A stretch of DNA of 64,000 bases from contig JAJNNY010000025.1 of NCBI GenBank assembly GCA_022453515.1, positions 62,001-126,000 of the forward strand. The letters run 5' to 3'. The position numbers and the translations under genes were made by a program. Under the pieces are notes generated by a model. The model did not search any database. It had not been told where the DNA came from and saw only the letters and a list, made by a program, of their open reading frames with translations. Below are positions 50,449 to 61,954 of this stretch, piece by piece. Position 1 is the first letter of the stretch, and each line of letters opens with the position of its first letter. The DNA comes from Astrocystis sublimbata. Its lineage: Eukaryota > Ascomycota > Sordariomycetes > Xylariales > Xylariaceae.

Positions 50449-53400
50449 ATGCCTTGGCGACCCCTGCCTCGCATCGCCTTTGCTGTAGCCACATACCCCT
50501 TCGATACCAAGGTTGACAACGAGCTGCCGCTCGAGATTGGCGATGATCTCTACATAATCGAGGAGACCCTGGACGGCGAGTGGCTGCGGGGCTACCTGCT
50601 GCCGCCACCTTCGCTCCTCGCTGGCCTGACATCTATCAAGGGCCAGACCCTCGAGTCTCGTGTCTTCTCGGGCATATTCCCCCGCAGCTGCGTGGAGATA
50701 CGCGACAACGTACCTGACAGCAACGATGACGACACCCACGATGGCGACACATCCGTCCACGACAGCGAACAGAATGCCTCCCGGCCTTGCAGTGACTCGG
50801 GTAAGAGTGGCATCGGCTCCAACAGCGGCAAGCAAGACGCAGAGGCCGGTCGTAGAAGGACAGAGCCTCGTCGAGGCCAGTCAGCATCGAGTCCGCGGCC
50901 TTCTCACAACGCGCGACTATCCAAGACGGCCGGCGCCGACTCGCCCGTGAAGCCACAGGCCCCCGTCCCTGTGCTGAGCATGGGCGACGAGTCATCGACG
51001 TCCGTCCACGAGCCCCTCATCGACGAGATAGCCTCCTGTCTGCGAGAATGGCACTCTACTAACTTCCACGAATTACTCCTCAATCGACAATACTCTAAAC
51101 TCGAGCATGTGTCCCAACTGATACAGACCATCGATCTAGCACGGCGCCAGTTACTCCACAGCCTCCTTACAGATCGCGAGGCGGCTGCTCTCCGGGAGAA
51201 AACCGTCTGGGACTTGGTGCGTGGAAACAAACTATGCGGCGGAGAAGTCATTGTGCGCGATCCGGCCCAGCGCGGCAAAGTCATGGTTGGCAAGGACTCT
51301 GTCATCGATATCACTAAGCTGCAGTCTGTGATGAGCCTACTCGATGAATCGCCACTTCCTCAAATCGAAACCACGGCTCTGCACCATCTGATGGTGGACA
51401 TCAAGAGCTTTGCTGGGCCGTCTAACGAGCCTGCTACTCTTGATCTCTCCCTGGTGGCCAGATCCGCCGGGAGCACGATGGCCACGCTTACAGAGACCTT
51501 CTCGGTTGAGGTGTCACCTGGCGGCACCATGGGTACCGTGGCTAGAGATGCGCACATGCGCACTCTCTTGACCGACCTGACTTCGGCTGATATTGGGGAT
51601 GGCACTTCTGCAGACTCGGACCTGTTCCTTGTTGTCAAGGTCCGCACAACGCAACAAATCACTGCAGGAAAACCTGCATCGAGGTCCGGCGCCGGCTCAC
51701 AACCCAACACCTCCTTCTCGAGAGAAAAGCCGCCCTCTTCATCTGGCCCGAAGGCTTCTAGGAGAAGTTTAATGTGGGGATCGACACGATCGGCATTCTC
51801 AAGAGGAGGCACTAAGCTCGATGCTCTGTCCGAGCACCCTGATGAACGAGTTCACACTGCTGGGGGTCTGCCCACACGAGAAGGCTTAGTTCCTCCCAGC
51901 ACCGCAGGCTCTACGTCGGGACGTGGGTCGGCGGAGGGCTCTCAGAAAATGCAGATTGCTGCTAGCCGGCTAGTCGGTGTGGGCGTGCTTAACCTCAAGT
52001 CTCTGCTAAAAGAATATGAAGAGTCAGAGCAGGTTATTACCATCTGGTCACCAAGTTCAACAGGGGGCTCTGACGTGCACGATGCAACCAATGGCTGGGA
52101 TAGCTTAGTCTACGACATGCTGAACGGCGAGTCGGGCCATTTCGAAAAGTCAAGAAGGGCGGAAAGACTACTGGTCTCCCTGAAGCCTTTCAACCATCCC
52201 GATGCAGATGCGCTGATCAAATCAACTCCCACTCTCCTCTCTGCAATCAGCAAGACCAGCAAAATGGGGTTCTCTGGGGCACCCACAAGACCACGGTCGG
52301 ATATCTATATCACCATCAATGAGGCGCTCCTAGCCAGACAAAACTTCGTTTCCAGATATGGGGGCAGTGCTACTCCTCTCTCCAGCAACATGCTCGGAAA
52401 CAACCTTGTCGTCTCGGTTAATATACGCCGGCAATCTGGAGAGCGAATTGAGTCGTGTATATATCCATCCTCGAACTCGCAACCTTGCACAACCTGGACC
52501 TCCTTCGCCGTCCAACGTGGAGAAAAATGGAGCCAGACATTGCGACTATCTCTCTCACCCCCTGATGTAACTACATCACATGTCGTCCTCACAGTAGCCG
52601 AGCTGCCGAATACTCCATTCGCTATGGCATATATCCCTCTCTGGGACCACCAGGCCTTCATGAGCAACGGGTTGCATTCATTGCTGCTATACAGAATCGA
52701 CGAGTACACGCATAGCGCGCGACCGGACTCTACAGGCAAGGGCGGGTACTTAACTCTTCCTTGGAGTGCACGTATCGATTCGTCCGACGTGACAGGGCCA
52801 CTTGCGGTTCTCCGTGTTGAGTCATACCTTTGCAGCACCAGGTTCTCTCAAGATCGCACATTACTTGGTCTTCTGAAATGGAGGGATGGCCCGAAAAGCG
52901 AAGTTTCCAACCTGCTGCGTCAACTCATGTTTGTGCCGGAAATCGAAGTGGTCACGCACTTGAGCGATGTACTTGACTCTCTATTTAGCATTCTAGTTGA
53001 GCATCAAGGAAACGACGAGTTCGAAGATCTGGTGTTCACTGCACTGGTCAGAGTACTTGGCATCGTACACGATCGGCGGTTCAATGTGAGCCCCTTGGTT
53101 GATCAGTACGCAGAAAGCAAATTCAACTATCCTTTTGCAACACCATGTCTTGTTAGATCATTTACAAGATTACTCACGAAGCCCACAGAGCTTGACACAG
53201 CTCCCAAACTTCGCGCAACCTTGAAAGTTGTCCGACATGTCCTCAAATTCATCACTCATGCGCGAGGGCAGCAGAAGGTCAAAGAGGTCGGGATTGGGAT
53301 CACTGGATCCAGTCCGGGCTTCACTAGGCATCTGCAAAGCATCTTCAAGGCCCTAGATTCGATGATGCGCAGCACCGCGCCCGTCCTTGTTGGCAGTCAA

Positions 53401-56400
53401 ACTTTAGCTGTCCAGCATTTCCACACATGGTTGCCTGAGCTCACAGGCTTGCTGACTACTGAAGAAATTCTCCACATCGCTATAGACTTTATGGACTCAT
53501 GTGCCTTGGTGAAGGGGAAGCTAGTGCTTTACAAGCTCATCCTCATAATCAATTACTCCAAGCTGGATCTTTTCGCCCAACCCGAGCAGCGTTCAGCGCT
53601 GAGTGCCAACACGGTCAGGTGGATTGCGCCTCATTGGGGCCATACTAGTGAGGTCACTGAGCAGTGGAGAGATCAAGTACGACTGTGCTGCTCAGTCCTC
53701 GCCAGTCAAATCCACTACCTCAACTCGGAGATTCCTGACTATATTCCGAAGATAGTACAATCGTTCTTAGCCATTCAATCTACCGAGCGGAAACCGAAGG
53801 ACCGATTCTCATTGTTATTCCCAACCTCCTACCCTTTCCCAAGCAAACCTCTCGAGGGTGAACCGGTCGATTTCGATGAGCCTTTGATTGAGCTTTCTGC
53901 ATTGTTATCTGCATCATCGAACTCACCTAATGGGATGCAGGTCGAGCTGTCTGTGGATGATATTTCAACCATCTTGAAGAATACACTTCAAGTTCACTTG
54001 AACATTTTGGAGGGCGGAGCGTTCCCTCTCAGTTGGCTCAGTGTTTATACATATCACCATAAGTCAACCATGAAGACTCTGCAATATATTGCTAGTATGC
54101 TCTTGGACTCGGCATTGCCCGATCCCGACGATGCTGGAGATTTCGACACGGAACTCTGGCGGTTGTTCTTCATGACCTTACTCAAGCTCGTGGGAAGTGG
54201 CTGTTTAGCACTTGAGACTTTTCCTGAGCAAAAGCGAAGGGCTGTCTGGAAGATTGCCGGCGACGTACGCAAGGACGGTGCTGAGCTGCTGCAGCAAACA
54301 TGGGAGGCTATCGGCTGGGATACAAGTACGGACGAGAAAACGCGCTACGGACTCACAAAGATGGGCGGTTACCAAGTTCAATATGTACCAACCCTCGTTG
54401 GTCCCATCGTGCAACTTTGCCTCAGTGTTCATGGGGGTCTTCGGAAAGTCGCGGTCGAGGTTCTACAGACCATGATTGTCAGTGAATGGACTTTGAGCGA
54501 AGATCTGTCTGTCATCCAGACCGAGATGATCGACTGCCTGGATCTGTTGTTCAAAGACCAGGCGATGACAGAGAGCATCATGCAGAAACTCTTTATTCGT
54601 GAGCTTCTCGAGCGTTTCGACTCCCTGTCTTATATCGAGGATGATCCTCTATATGTTGCACTCAAAGATTTCATCGAAACACTTGATGTCTTCCTGGATT
54701 TGTTGGTTGCTGTGCACAGCGGGGACGGCAGCGGAGAAGCCCATCACCTCACAAATCGGCTTGACTTGATGGGGTTTCTCCGAGACATGCACAAGGAGGA
54801 CATTTTCATTCGATATGTTCATCAGCTTGCTCTACTGCAACACAACACAGGAAACCATACCGAAGCGGGCTTGGCGCTGCAACTTCACGCGGATCTGTAT
54901 GACTGGGATCCAACCTCGACAGCACCTGCGTTGTCAGACCCGGACTTCCCAGAGCAGTCACATTTTGAGCGCAAAGAGCGTATATTCTTTGACATGATCA
55001 AGCACTTTGAAGATGGTGAAGCGTGGAGTAGTGCCATCGCCGCCTATAGCGAGCTCCGCAAACAATATGAGGAAAACATATTCGACTTTGCAAAGCTAGC
55101 CCGAACCGAGAGAGCCATTGCTAATCTATACGACACACTCGCGAAAGGCGACAAGCTCATACCAAAGTATTTCAAGGTCGTATACAAGGGACTAGGTTTC
55201 CCTATCAACCTGCGTGATAAGGCATACGTGTACCAGGGTTCGCATGGAGAACGGACAACTGCTTTCACAGATCGCATGCAGGAACAGTATCAAGCTGCGC
55301 AGATTCTCACTAACGGCGATGTGGATAGCGAGGTTGAAGGGCAATACCTGATTGTCTCGCCAGTTTCTCCGCATCGTGATCTCCAACACCAAGTTTTCCA
55401 GCGTTCTCGTGTTGCACACCCGATCCGCGATTTCCTGCTGTTGAGTACCCCTCAAGAATTCTCAGTGTCATCCAAACGTAACACGAGCGGCCCAGTCACA
55501 GAACATTACGCCGAGAAGATCGTCTATACCACTAGCGAAGCGTTTCCCTCTATTTTGAGACGTAGTGAGATCGCTAAAGTTGATCACATCAAGTTGAGTG
55601 CTAAGGAGACGGCATTGGAACGTATTGTGCGGAAGACCCAAGAAATGACGGCAGTTGAGCGGCAACTAGCAGAGAACGAACTCAACGGTGATCTTGCACA
55701 GCTCATGATTGCCGCGATAAGTATATCTGTTCTCCCCGACACCGAAAGCAGCGTTGCGTCTTACCGCAGCTTGTTGCCTGTTTTCGACCCCGAAGATTTA
55801 GACGAAGTGGAACAGGAGCTGAGCAGAGACGATAACGCCATCAAGATTGCATTAATTGATCACGCAATCATGATCAAACGCTCACTCACGAGCTTTTCGG
55901 GGAGCTCAAATCAGATTCTGGCGAGAGGGCACCAGGATCTGTATCCACGTAAGTACCCAGATGTGGCAGCATACCTGGACGCAAATCCTTTCTAACAGTG
56001 ATATAGATTTCTTATCTACTTTCGCACCGGAGATCGCCATCTTTGCACCGAGTGTACCACACAGAACCTCTGACTCGTCCTTGAATTGGCAAGGACCGTT
56101 ACCCGCAAGAGAGGGCGGACAGATGAAGGGGAACATACACACCTCTCTGACAAATGGTACTGGCATAGTAGAAGAGGCGTCCGCAGTACAGCCGATCACC
56201 CTACGGCAGCGTGGCACTCGACTGAGTTTCCTTGGTGGCAAGACGAAAGGACCTCGACAGTCAAATGTGGAAATCCCAAGCCCCACTCAAACCACAGGAG
56301 TGAATGGTGATTCCAATAGTCAAGAAAGCAAGAGTAAAGACAACCTCGTTCGGCCACTGCGCTCGCAGTCGATCGACACCACACATTCTGGATCTAATCA

Positions 56401-56632
56401 AAAATCCAGAAGTGGCAGTGTCGATGTCACAGGAACATCATCTATCCAGGACCGCTCACAGAAAAGCAGAGAGTTGGTGGACATTATAGAGGGAGACTTT
56501 GGCCGATCCTTTGACAATGGTGTCTTGAGAATTGGATCTGTCCGCAAGCGTTTCAGCGCCTTGAAACTCGGCAAGAAGCCGAGTAAATCTAATGGATTTG
56601 CTGGCGGCGGCAGCGTACACGAAGAACAGTAA
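50449..56632 (+). CDS. DOCK-family guanine nucleotide exchange factor (Dck1-like)
   Basis: Exon 1 is 50449-55948, a 58-bp intron is 55949-56006, exon 2 is 56007-56632; 2041 residues. The frame opens at 50431, but the first ATG is 50449. Domains: an N-terminal SH3 (about 10-86; AVATYPFD, GDDLYII, GEWLRGYL, GIFPRSCVEI); a disordered Ser-rich linker; a C2-like DHR1 near 613-800 (SDIYITINEALL to TLPWSARI); a long helical ARM-like middle; a catalytic DHR2 near 1437-1814 (LALQLHADLYDWD, FFDMIKHFEDGEAWSSAIAA, YFKVVYKGLGFP, SEAFPSILRRSEI). Residues after about 1835 are a disordered Ser-rich tail. Known role: activation of a Rac/Rho5-type GTPase together with an ELMO partner (Lmo1), affecting polarity, actin and stress responses at the membrane. 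Skipping the splice would remove the 209-residue tail only. Confidence 0.93.
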
Positions 56633-59600
56633 CCATAGCAGCATGTAATCAACCACTCGGTCGGACTTTGCTTGGAGTCAGTCGAAGTGGTCCCCCAACA
56701 GTCACATGTCAAGATCGATTGATATACGACATCCCAGAGCCTCTAGGATACCAAGACAATTTTGACTTGAAACCTACAGTTTAGCACGCCCTGGATAGTT
56801 GCTTCCGGGGAAAGAAGTTGGAAGGGAGGAAATCAACGGGGGAGTTGGTGCATGGCGCTTGTACAAATGGCTATTGGCAAAGGCGGCGCAACGCTGTCCA
56901 TTTCCCCATGCGATTTAGATACGAGGAGAATTTGCCCAGCATATTTGCCTGTCATTTTGCCGGTACGATCGGATACGATGCGATGCGATATGGGTTGTCC
57001 TTTTGTTTTTGATTCTCTTTTCTCTAACAAGCCGGGCAAATACCCAACTGGAACAACCAGCCACGGAGTTCTTGTGTATTTGATTGATTGATTGTTATGT
57101 GTCTGATAAATCGACATGCATATCCATTCAAAGGATAGGCCGGTGGGTGAAAGGGTGGATTGACAATCGCAGGGGGGGAAGGCACATTCGTACATACTGT
57201 CTACATAATGTATAAACTCCAATAAACAAGTGAAGACTTTGTCACAATTACTAGATACCTGCTTCCCACAATGATGTGATTTATGGATAGACAACGCGAC
57301 GGGTGCATTCTACTGGGACTTTTGGGACTGAAATTGTAGCTGATTCTCTTGGCGTGGACGGGAGATCTCCAGGCTTAGGCATGGAATGCATTCCTTTTCC
57401 CTTACCGTACGGTACCCATGGCGGCTCTACAGCAATATTGCCAACCCCCCCGGGTAAATGAGTTGTACGGCGTCGATTTCACAGTAACAGAAAAAATACT
57501 TTGAATTATCCAGCAGGCCATGAGCAGGGATATATGGACACCCAACTCGGGCCAGTCCCGCGACAAGCGCGTCTAATCAGCCAGTTGAATAGTCAGACGA
57601 ATAAGAAAGGGAAGCAAGCAAGTTAGCTATAAAATTGAATAGCAGAACAACTATTGACAGACCGCGGGTGTGGATGGAAATGAAAATCGAATTCGTTGCG
57701 AACATATAGCGAGTCAAGACAAGCAAGAAAATATGGATGCCGCAGAACACGAACTGGGCCCAATCGTCGAACTACGGCCTTAGCATGCCTTTTCATGCAG
57801 ACAGTTCCAAAAGAGTGAGTTCGTTCAAGTTCCCGTTGCAGCGATAAAAGTAAGAATGATGTGATCTGGCGTTCGCGCAGAATGGACGTTCCTCTCCGGG
57901 CTCCTGATACATACCTACCTGATAGGTAGGTATTAATCGCGCTGCTTGCATGAGATACAGTGACACGTTCCCTACACAGGCTGGGATCGGCTCATGTCTT
58001 TATCTATCGGATACAAGCAAGGCAAGCGTTGAGCTAGCTATTGAACCTGACGTCGTGACTCAATGTAGAGGAATCAATGGATGATTCAAGTCAATGAGTC
58101 TGATAATAATGTGACTTCTTGACCTTTGGACTTTATTGCGATCTTTCAACGGGCGCAGAGAATGAGAATATGAGGAGATGCAAGCGATCAACGTGTACCG
58201 CATGATCGCGCATGTGAGGACAGACCGGCCGGGCAGGCGGGGCGAGGCGGGTTGGGTTGGTTGGCTCGGTTGGCTACAATCCAGTACGAGTAGTGCAATC
58301 CCACCGAAAGCTAGGTCGACTTAGTCGTGATTAGCTGATGGGAAGTTCTGGGCTCGCTGGGTACGAGTATATGATGTGTGCGTACGAGTACTGTATGCTT
58401 GAATAAGGGGTTCGCGCTTTTCTAATAGCTCGATCGTCGACCTCCTGCTCAAGTGTGCACTCTTGTCTGCCTCGTCTGCCTGTCTAAGCTATTTATAAGA
58501 GTACGGAATTCCCGAATTAGGTATTGATGGGAAAGAGGGTGGTGTTTAGAGGACAATCGTTACGCAGCAATTACGCAGACCTACCTACCTAGTACCTAGT
58601 ACCTAGTGCCTAGCTTGTTGCCAACCAAGTGTGTAATCTCTTGTATGTAAGGGTATACTCGCGAGCTCGTAGTCCTCGGTGAGTCCTAGACTCCTTGTCA
58701 TGTCGCGGCTGGATTCGGAAATATCGCGTTTGAGTGAAGAGGAAGACACGAACTGCCTTCCCGACCAATCGCGTAGGAGATGTCAGTAATTCATAGCCAA
58801 CTCGTACGTTACCAGCAAACTTCGACCAGCCCCAAGCCTAGGGCTTACCTGTTGGCTTACCTGTTGCGGCGTCTTTTGTCGCGCCGCTTACCTGGCATCC
58901 TGGATGGCGGAATGAGCTGAACCTCATTATTTCGATAGGCGTTTTTCTGGGCTTATCACGGCGCAGGCTTATCATGCAGCAGCCCTGTCGTGCCAGCTCG
59001 CCAGTCCCATCTCGCCATTCACCTCGCCGAACACATCGTCTCGTATCGTTCAGCAGTCTTAACGTGCTTCCATCAAATACTACCTACCGGCTACCTACAG
59101 GCCCAGCACTACGCCGTACTATTGCTGCTACTAATCCACTACTAATACTAATGAGAATACTGGTGCTACCCCCAGCTACCGCGACTGCAGCGGTACGAAA
59201 AGGCAGCGCAATTTGGACAGATGGTGCGGGAGAGCTGATCTATCAGCTTGGCAAGTGAATTACCAATACGGTAGGGTATACGAGGGTATATAACATAGTA
59301 GTTGGCGAGTTGGTATGTATAGACGTACGAGTAGGCCAGTGTAACCCACACGAATAAGTTAGAGACTTGGAGACTTGGAGAGTTCGAGATGGTGAGGAGA
59401 TAATGAGGTGCGAGGGGGAGCCTGGAGGATGGATCGTCATGGAGACTAACAAAATCATCATGGGTGGCCCGGCCCACCAAGCCCACCAGAGACGGAGATG
59501 ATCAAGACGAGAAGGGGACCCCTTTTTCTGACACTAGCAGCTAGCCATCTTAGCGCCTGGGTGCTAGCCCAGCGGAGGCACAACGCAGACACTTGAATGG

Positions 59601-60427
59601 ACAGAGCCGGGCAGAAATGGGGACTTGTGGCCAGCGACATGCCTCTTCTTGGTTAGCTGGTGGACGGCCAAAGTGCCAGAGGACTTACTTGGTACTTGCC
59701 AGAGGACTTGCCAGGTATGCTGAATGCACGCCGAATTGCGGAAAACGGGGGTAGAATGGAAATTCCTTTTTGGCTAGCGAGAGCGAAATCTTCCGTCCGG
59801 ACTTGACTCGACTCTCGACTCTCGACTCACGATTCTGCGAGGCAGACTGTAGACTCTCGCCGCAAGGAACAAGGAACAAGGAACCTGGGAATCTGGGAAC
59901 CTACCTGCTTGCTCTGTGCTTCTCGAACCCGCGGCATGGTATTGGTAGATTTCTAGATTTCGAGATTTCATCCCCCCGTCATCCGGCCTCTGTCATCCGA
60001 ACCAGCAACACCAACGCCTCTTCTCTTCTCTCTTACGGCTTGTCCGCTAGCTCTTTTCTCTGTTTCACCTATATTCCGACTATACGTACATTCGGACTAT
60101 ATCGGCGCACAACGTCGTTGGATATTTGGCTATTAGTCCCTTACCACCACGCCAATCACCTGGCTGCGGACACGTCGCTTAGGGGCTCAGCTGCTCTTTT
60201 CCCCCCTTCCCGCGTCGAGTCTCGGCGAAGGTGAAGAGCGAGAGAGAGAGAGAGAGAGAGAGAGATAGCGAGAGTCGATCGCATCGCGCGGGCCAACACC
60301 GACACGGTGGCTGCTCGCTCCGACGCGCCTATAGGGACACCCATCCCCCCCTTCTGCAACCCGACCAATATGCTTGCAGCTGTTCCCTCGCCTAACAGGT
60401 AATATCGGCCAAGCTGCATAATAAATA
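56633..60427. other. Intergenic, 3.8 kb
   Basis: DOCK 3' region and the upstream region of the glycosyltransferase gene. A TACC/TAGT tract is at 58581-58613. A GA microsatellite (60239-60265) lies inside the probable leader. Small frames (58974-59258, 59770-60234) look non-coding. No further gene supported. Confidence 0.5.
60239..60265. repeat. GA microsatellite in the 5' leader
   Basis: About 13 GA units, 160-190 bases before the ATG at 60428. Confidence 0.9.
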
Positions 60428-61954
60428 ATGCGAGCACTTCCGAAGCGGTTGCTGCCCGTCTTCGGCCGCTGGGGCTCTCTGCTCTTCGCCGTCCTGGTCG
60501 TCTACTATCTCATCCGCGCCCCCATCTCGCTGGCCGTGTCGTCCTCGCCGTCGAAAGCTGGAGCTGGAGCTGCCAATAACCGACCGAATGCCCCGGGCGC
60601 ACCCGCCGGTCCCGCCGCGGCACAAGATGCCCGCAATCAGAATCCCCAGGCGCCCCTGGGCGACAATGCGAATTATGTGAAGCACTACAAACCCAACGCC
60701 GAGCGATACCCCCCCCTCGACGACCACTTCCCCTGGCTGACCAAGTCGGGCAACCCGCCGCCCGTGCCGGAACACCACCTCCCGCCGAGCCCGCACGTCG
60801 ACGAGGCGACGCCCATCCTGATAGGCTTCACCCGCAACTGGCCACTGCTGCTGCAATGCGTGAGCAGCTACATTGCCGCCGGCTGGCCGCCCTCCGATAT
60901 ATACGTGGTGGAGAACACGGGCACCTTTGGAGCGAACCAGCGCCACGAGCTTACGCTGCAGAACCCCTTTTTCCTCAACCACACCGCCCTGCACCAGCTA
61001 GGCGTGAATGTAATCATCACTCCGACGTTGCTCAACTTTGCCCAGCTTCAGAACTTCTACCTGCACACGGCCCTCATGCGCCAGTGGCGCAACTTCTTCT
61101 GGGCACATCAAGACTCCATCGTATTTAGCGACGAGGATGTCAAGAAGAAGGACCGGGATCATGACTGGGACCACGATCCCTTTGCCACGCTATATGAGCG
61201 CTCCATCGGCTTGATGCGATACCTGAACGGGCCCGAGATGCCGCCGTGGGCTACCCACTACTTCGCCTACGACCTCTTCACCTTGATAAATCGCGATGCC
61301 TATCTGGACGTGGGCGCCTGGGACACACACATCCCCTTCTACGCGGCCGACTGCGACATGTACTTGCGACTTCACTGGGCTGGGTACTGGCAGCCGCAAA
61401 GTGAAGCCGGTCTAGTGTACGATGTCGGCCTCCCTCTCAAAGACATCGGCGCGTTATTCCGCATACCGGGATCGCACGCTGCCTTCGCCGGTGACCCGGT
61501 ATTCCGGCCCTCGGAACAGAAGAGACCCCACCGCGAGGCCGAACTCAAACGCGAGCAGGACATGTACAGCTGGGTGGAAAGAGAGGGCGAATCGTTCCAG
61601 CATCTAGTAGAAGTTGCTGAGCGCATGCAGGCCACCAAGTGGGCGGGCGAAGGTATCAGGCGCAACACCTGGCAAGGCCGCCAGATGGGCGGCCAAGGCG
61701 AGCCTTACTATCGCGATATTGATGGATTCGCCTCGGGGGTTGAGGCCATGACAGATGCTGGCCGACGAGTGTTTGCCGACAAGTGGGGACACCGTGGCTG
61801 TGATCTCCTGGAGCTTGGGATTCAAGGAACCGACGCATGGAGACTAGAGCGTGACTGGGACATTACCCAATCCCCTGGCCATGAGGGCGGCAACTGGGGC
61901 AAGGACTGGAGTAAGATCCCCTCGAAGGCTCTCGCCAACCTAGGTATTGCTTAA
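60428..61954 (+). CDS. Type II membrane glycosyltransferase-like protein
   Basis: Single exon, 508 residues. A short basic N-terminus precedes one membrane span (about 13-33, GSLLFAVLVVYYLIRAPISL), then an Ala/Pro-rich stem to about residue 110, then a globular domain: the layout of Golgi glycosyltransferases. ATPILIGFTRNWPLLLQCVS and IYVVENTGTFGANQRHEL look like the first beta-alpha units of a GT-A fold. NFFWAHQDSIVFSDED (about 220) and AADCDMYLRLHWAG (about 300) contain acidic clusters that could hold metal and nucleotide-sugar, though a textbook DxD is not certain. NHT sequons are present. Donor and acceptor are unknown. The protein ends in a Trp/Lys-rich tail. Confidence 0.72.
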   Translation: MRALPKRLLPVFGRWGSLLFAVLVVYYLIRAPISLAVSSSPSKAGAGAANNRPNAPGAPAGPAAAQDARNQNPQAPLGDNANYVKHYKPNAERYPPLDDHFPWLTKSGNPPPVPEHHLPPSPHVDEATPILIGFTRNWPLLLQCVSSYIAAGWPPSDIYVVENTGTFGANQRHELTLQNPFFLNHTALHQLGVNVIITPTLLNFAQLQNFYLHTALMRQWRNFFWAHQDSIVFSDEDVKKKDRDHDWDHDPFATLYERSIGLMRYLNGPEMPPWATHYFAYDLFTLINRDAYLDVGAWDTHIPFYAADCDMYLRLHWAGYWQPQSEAGLVYDVGLPLKDIGALFRIPGSHAAFAGDPVFRPSEQKRPHREAELKREQDMYSWVEREGESFQHLVEVAERMQATKWAGEGIRRNTWQGRQMGGQGEPYYRDIDGFASGVEAMTDAGRRVFADKWGHRGCDLLELGIQGTDAWRLERDWDITQSPGHEGGNWGKDWSKIPSKALANLGIA

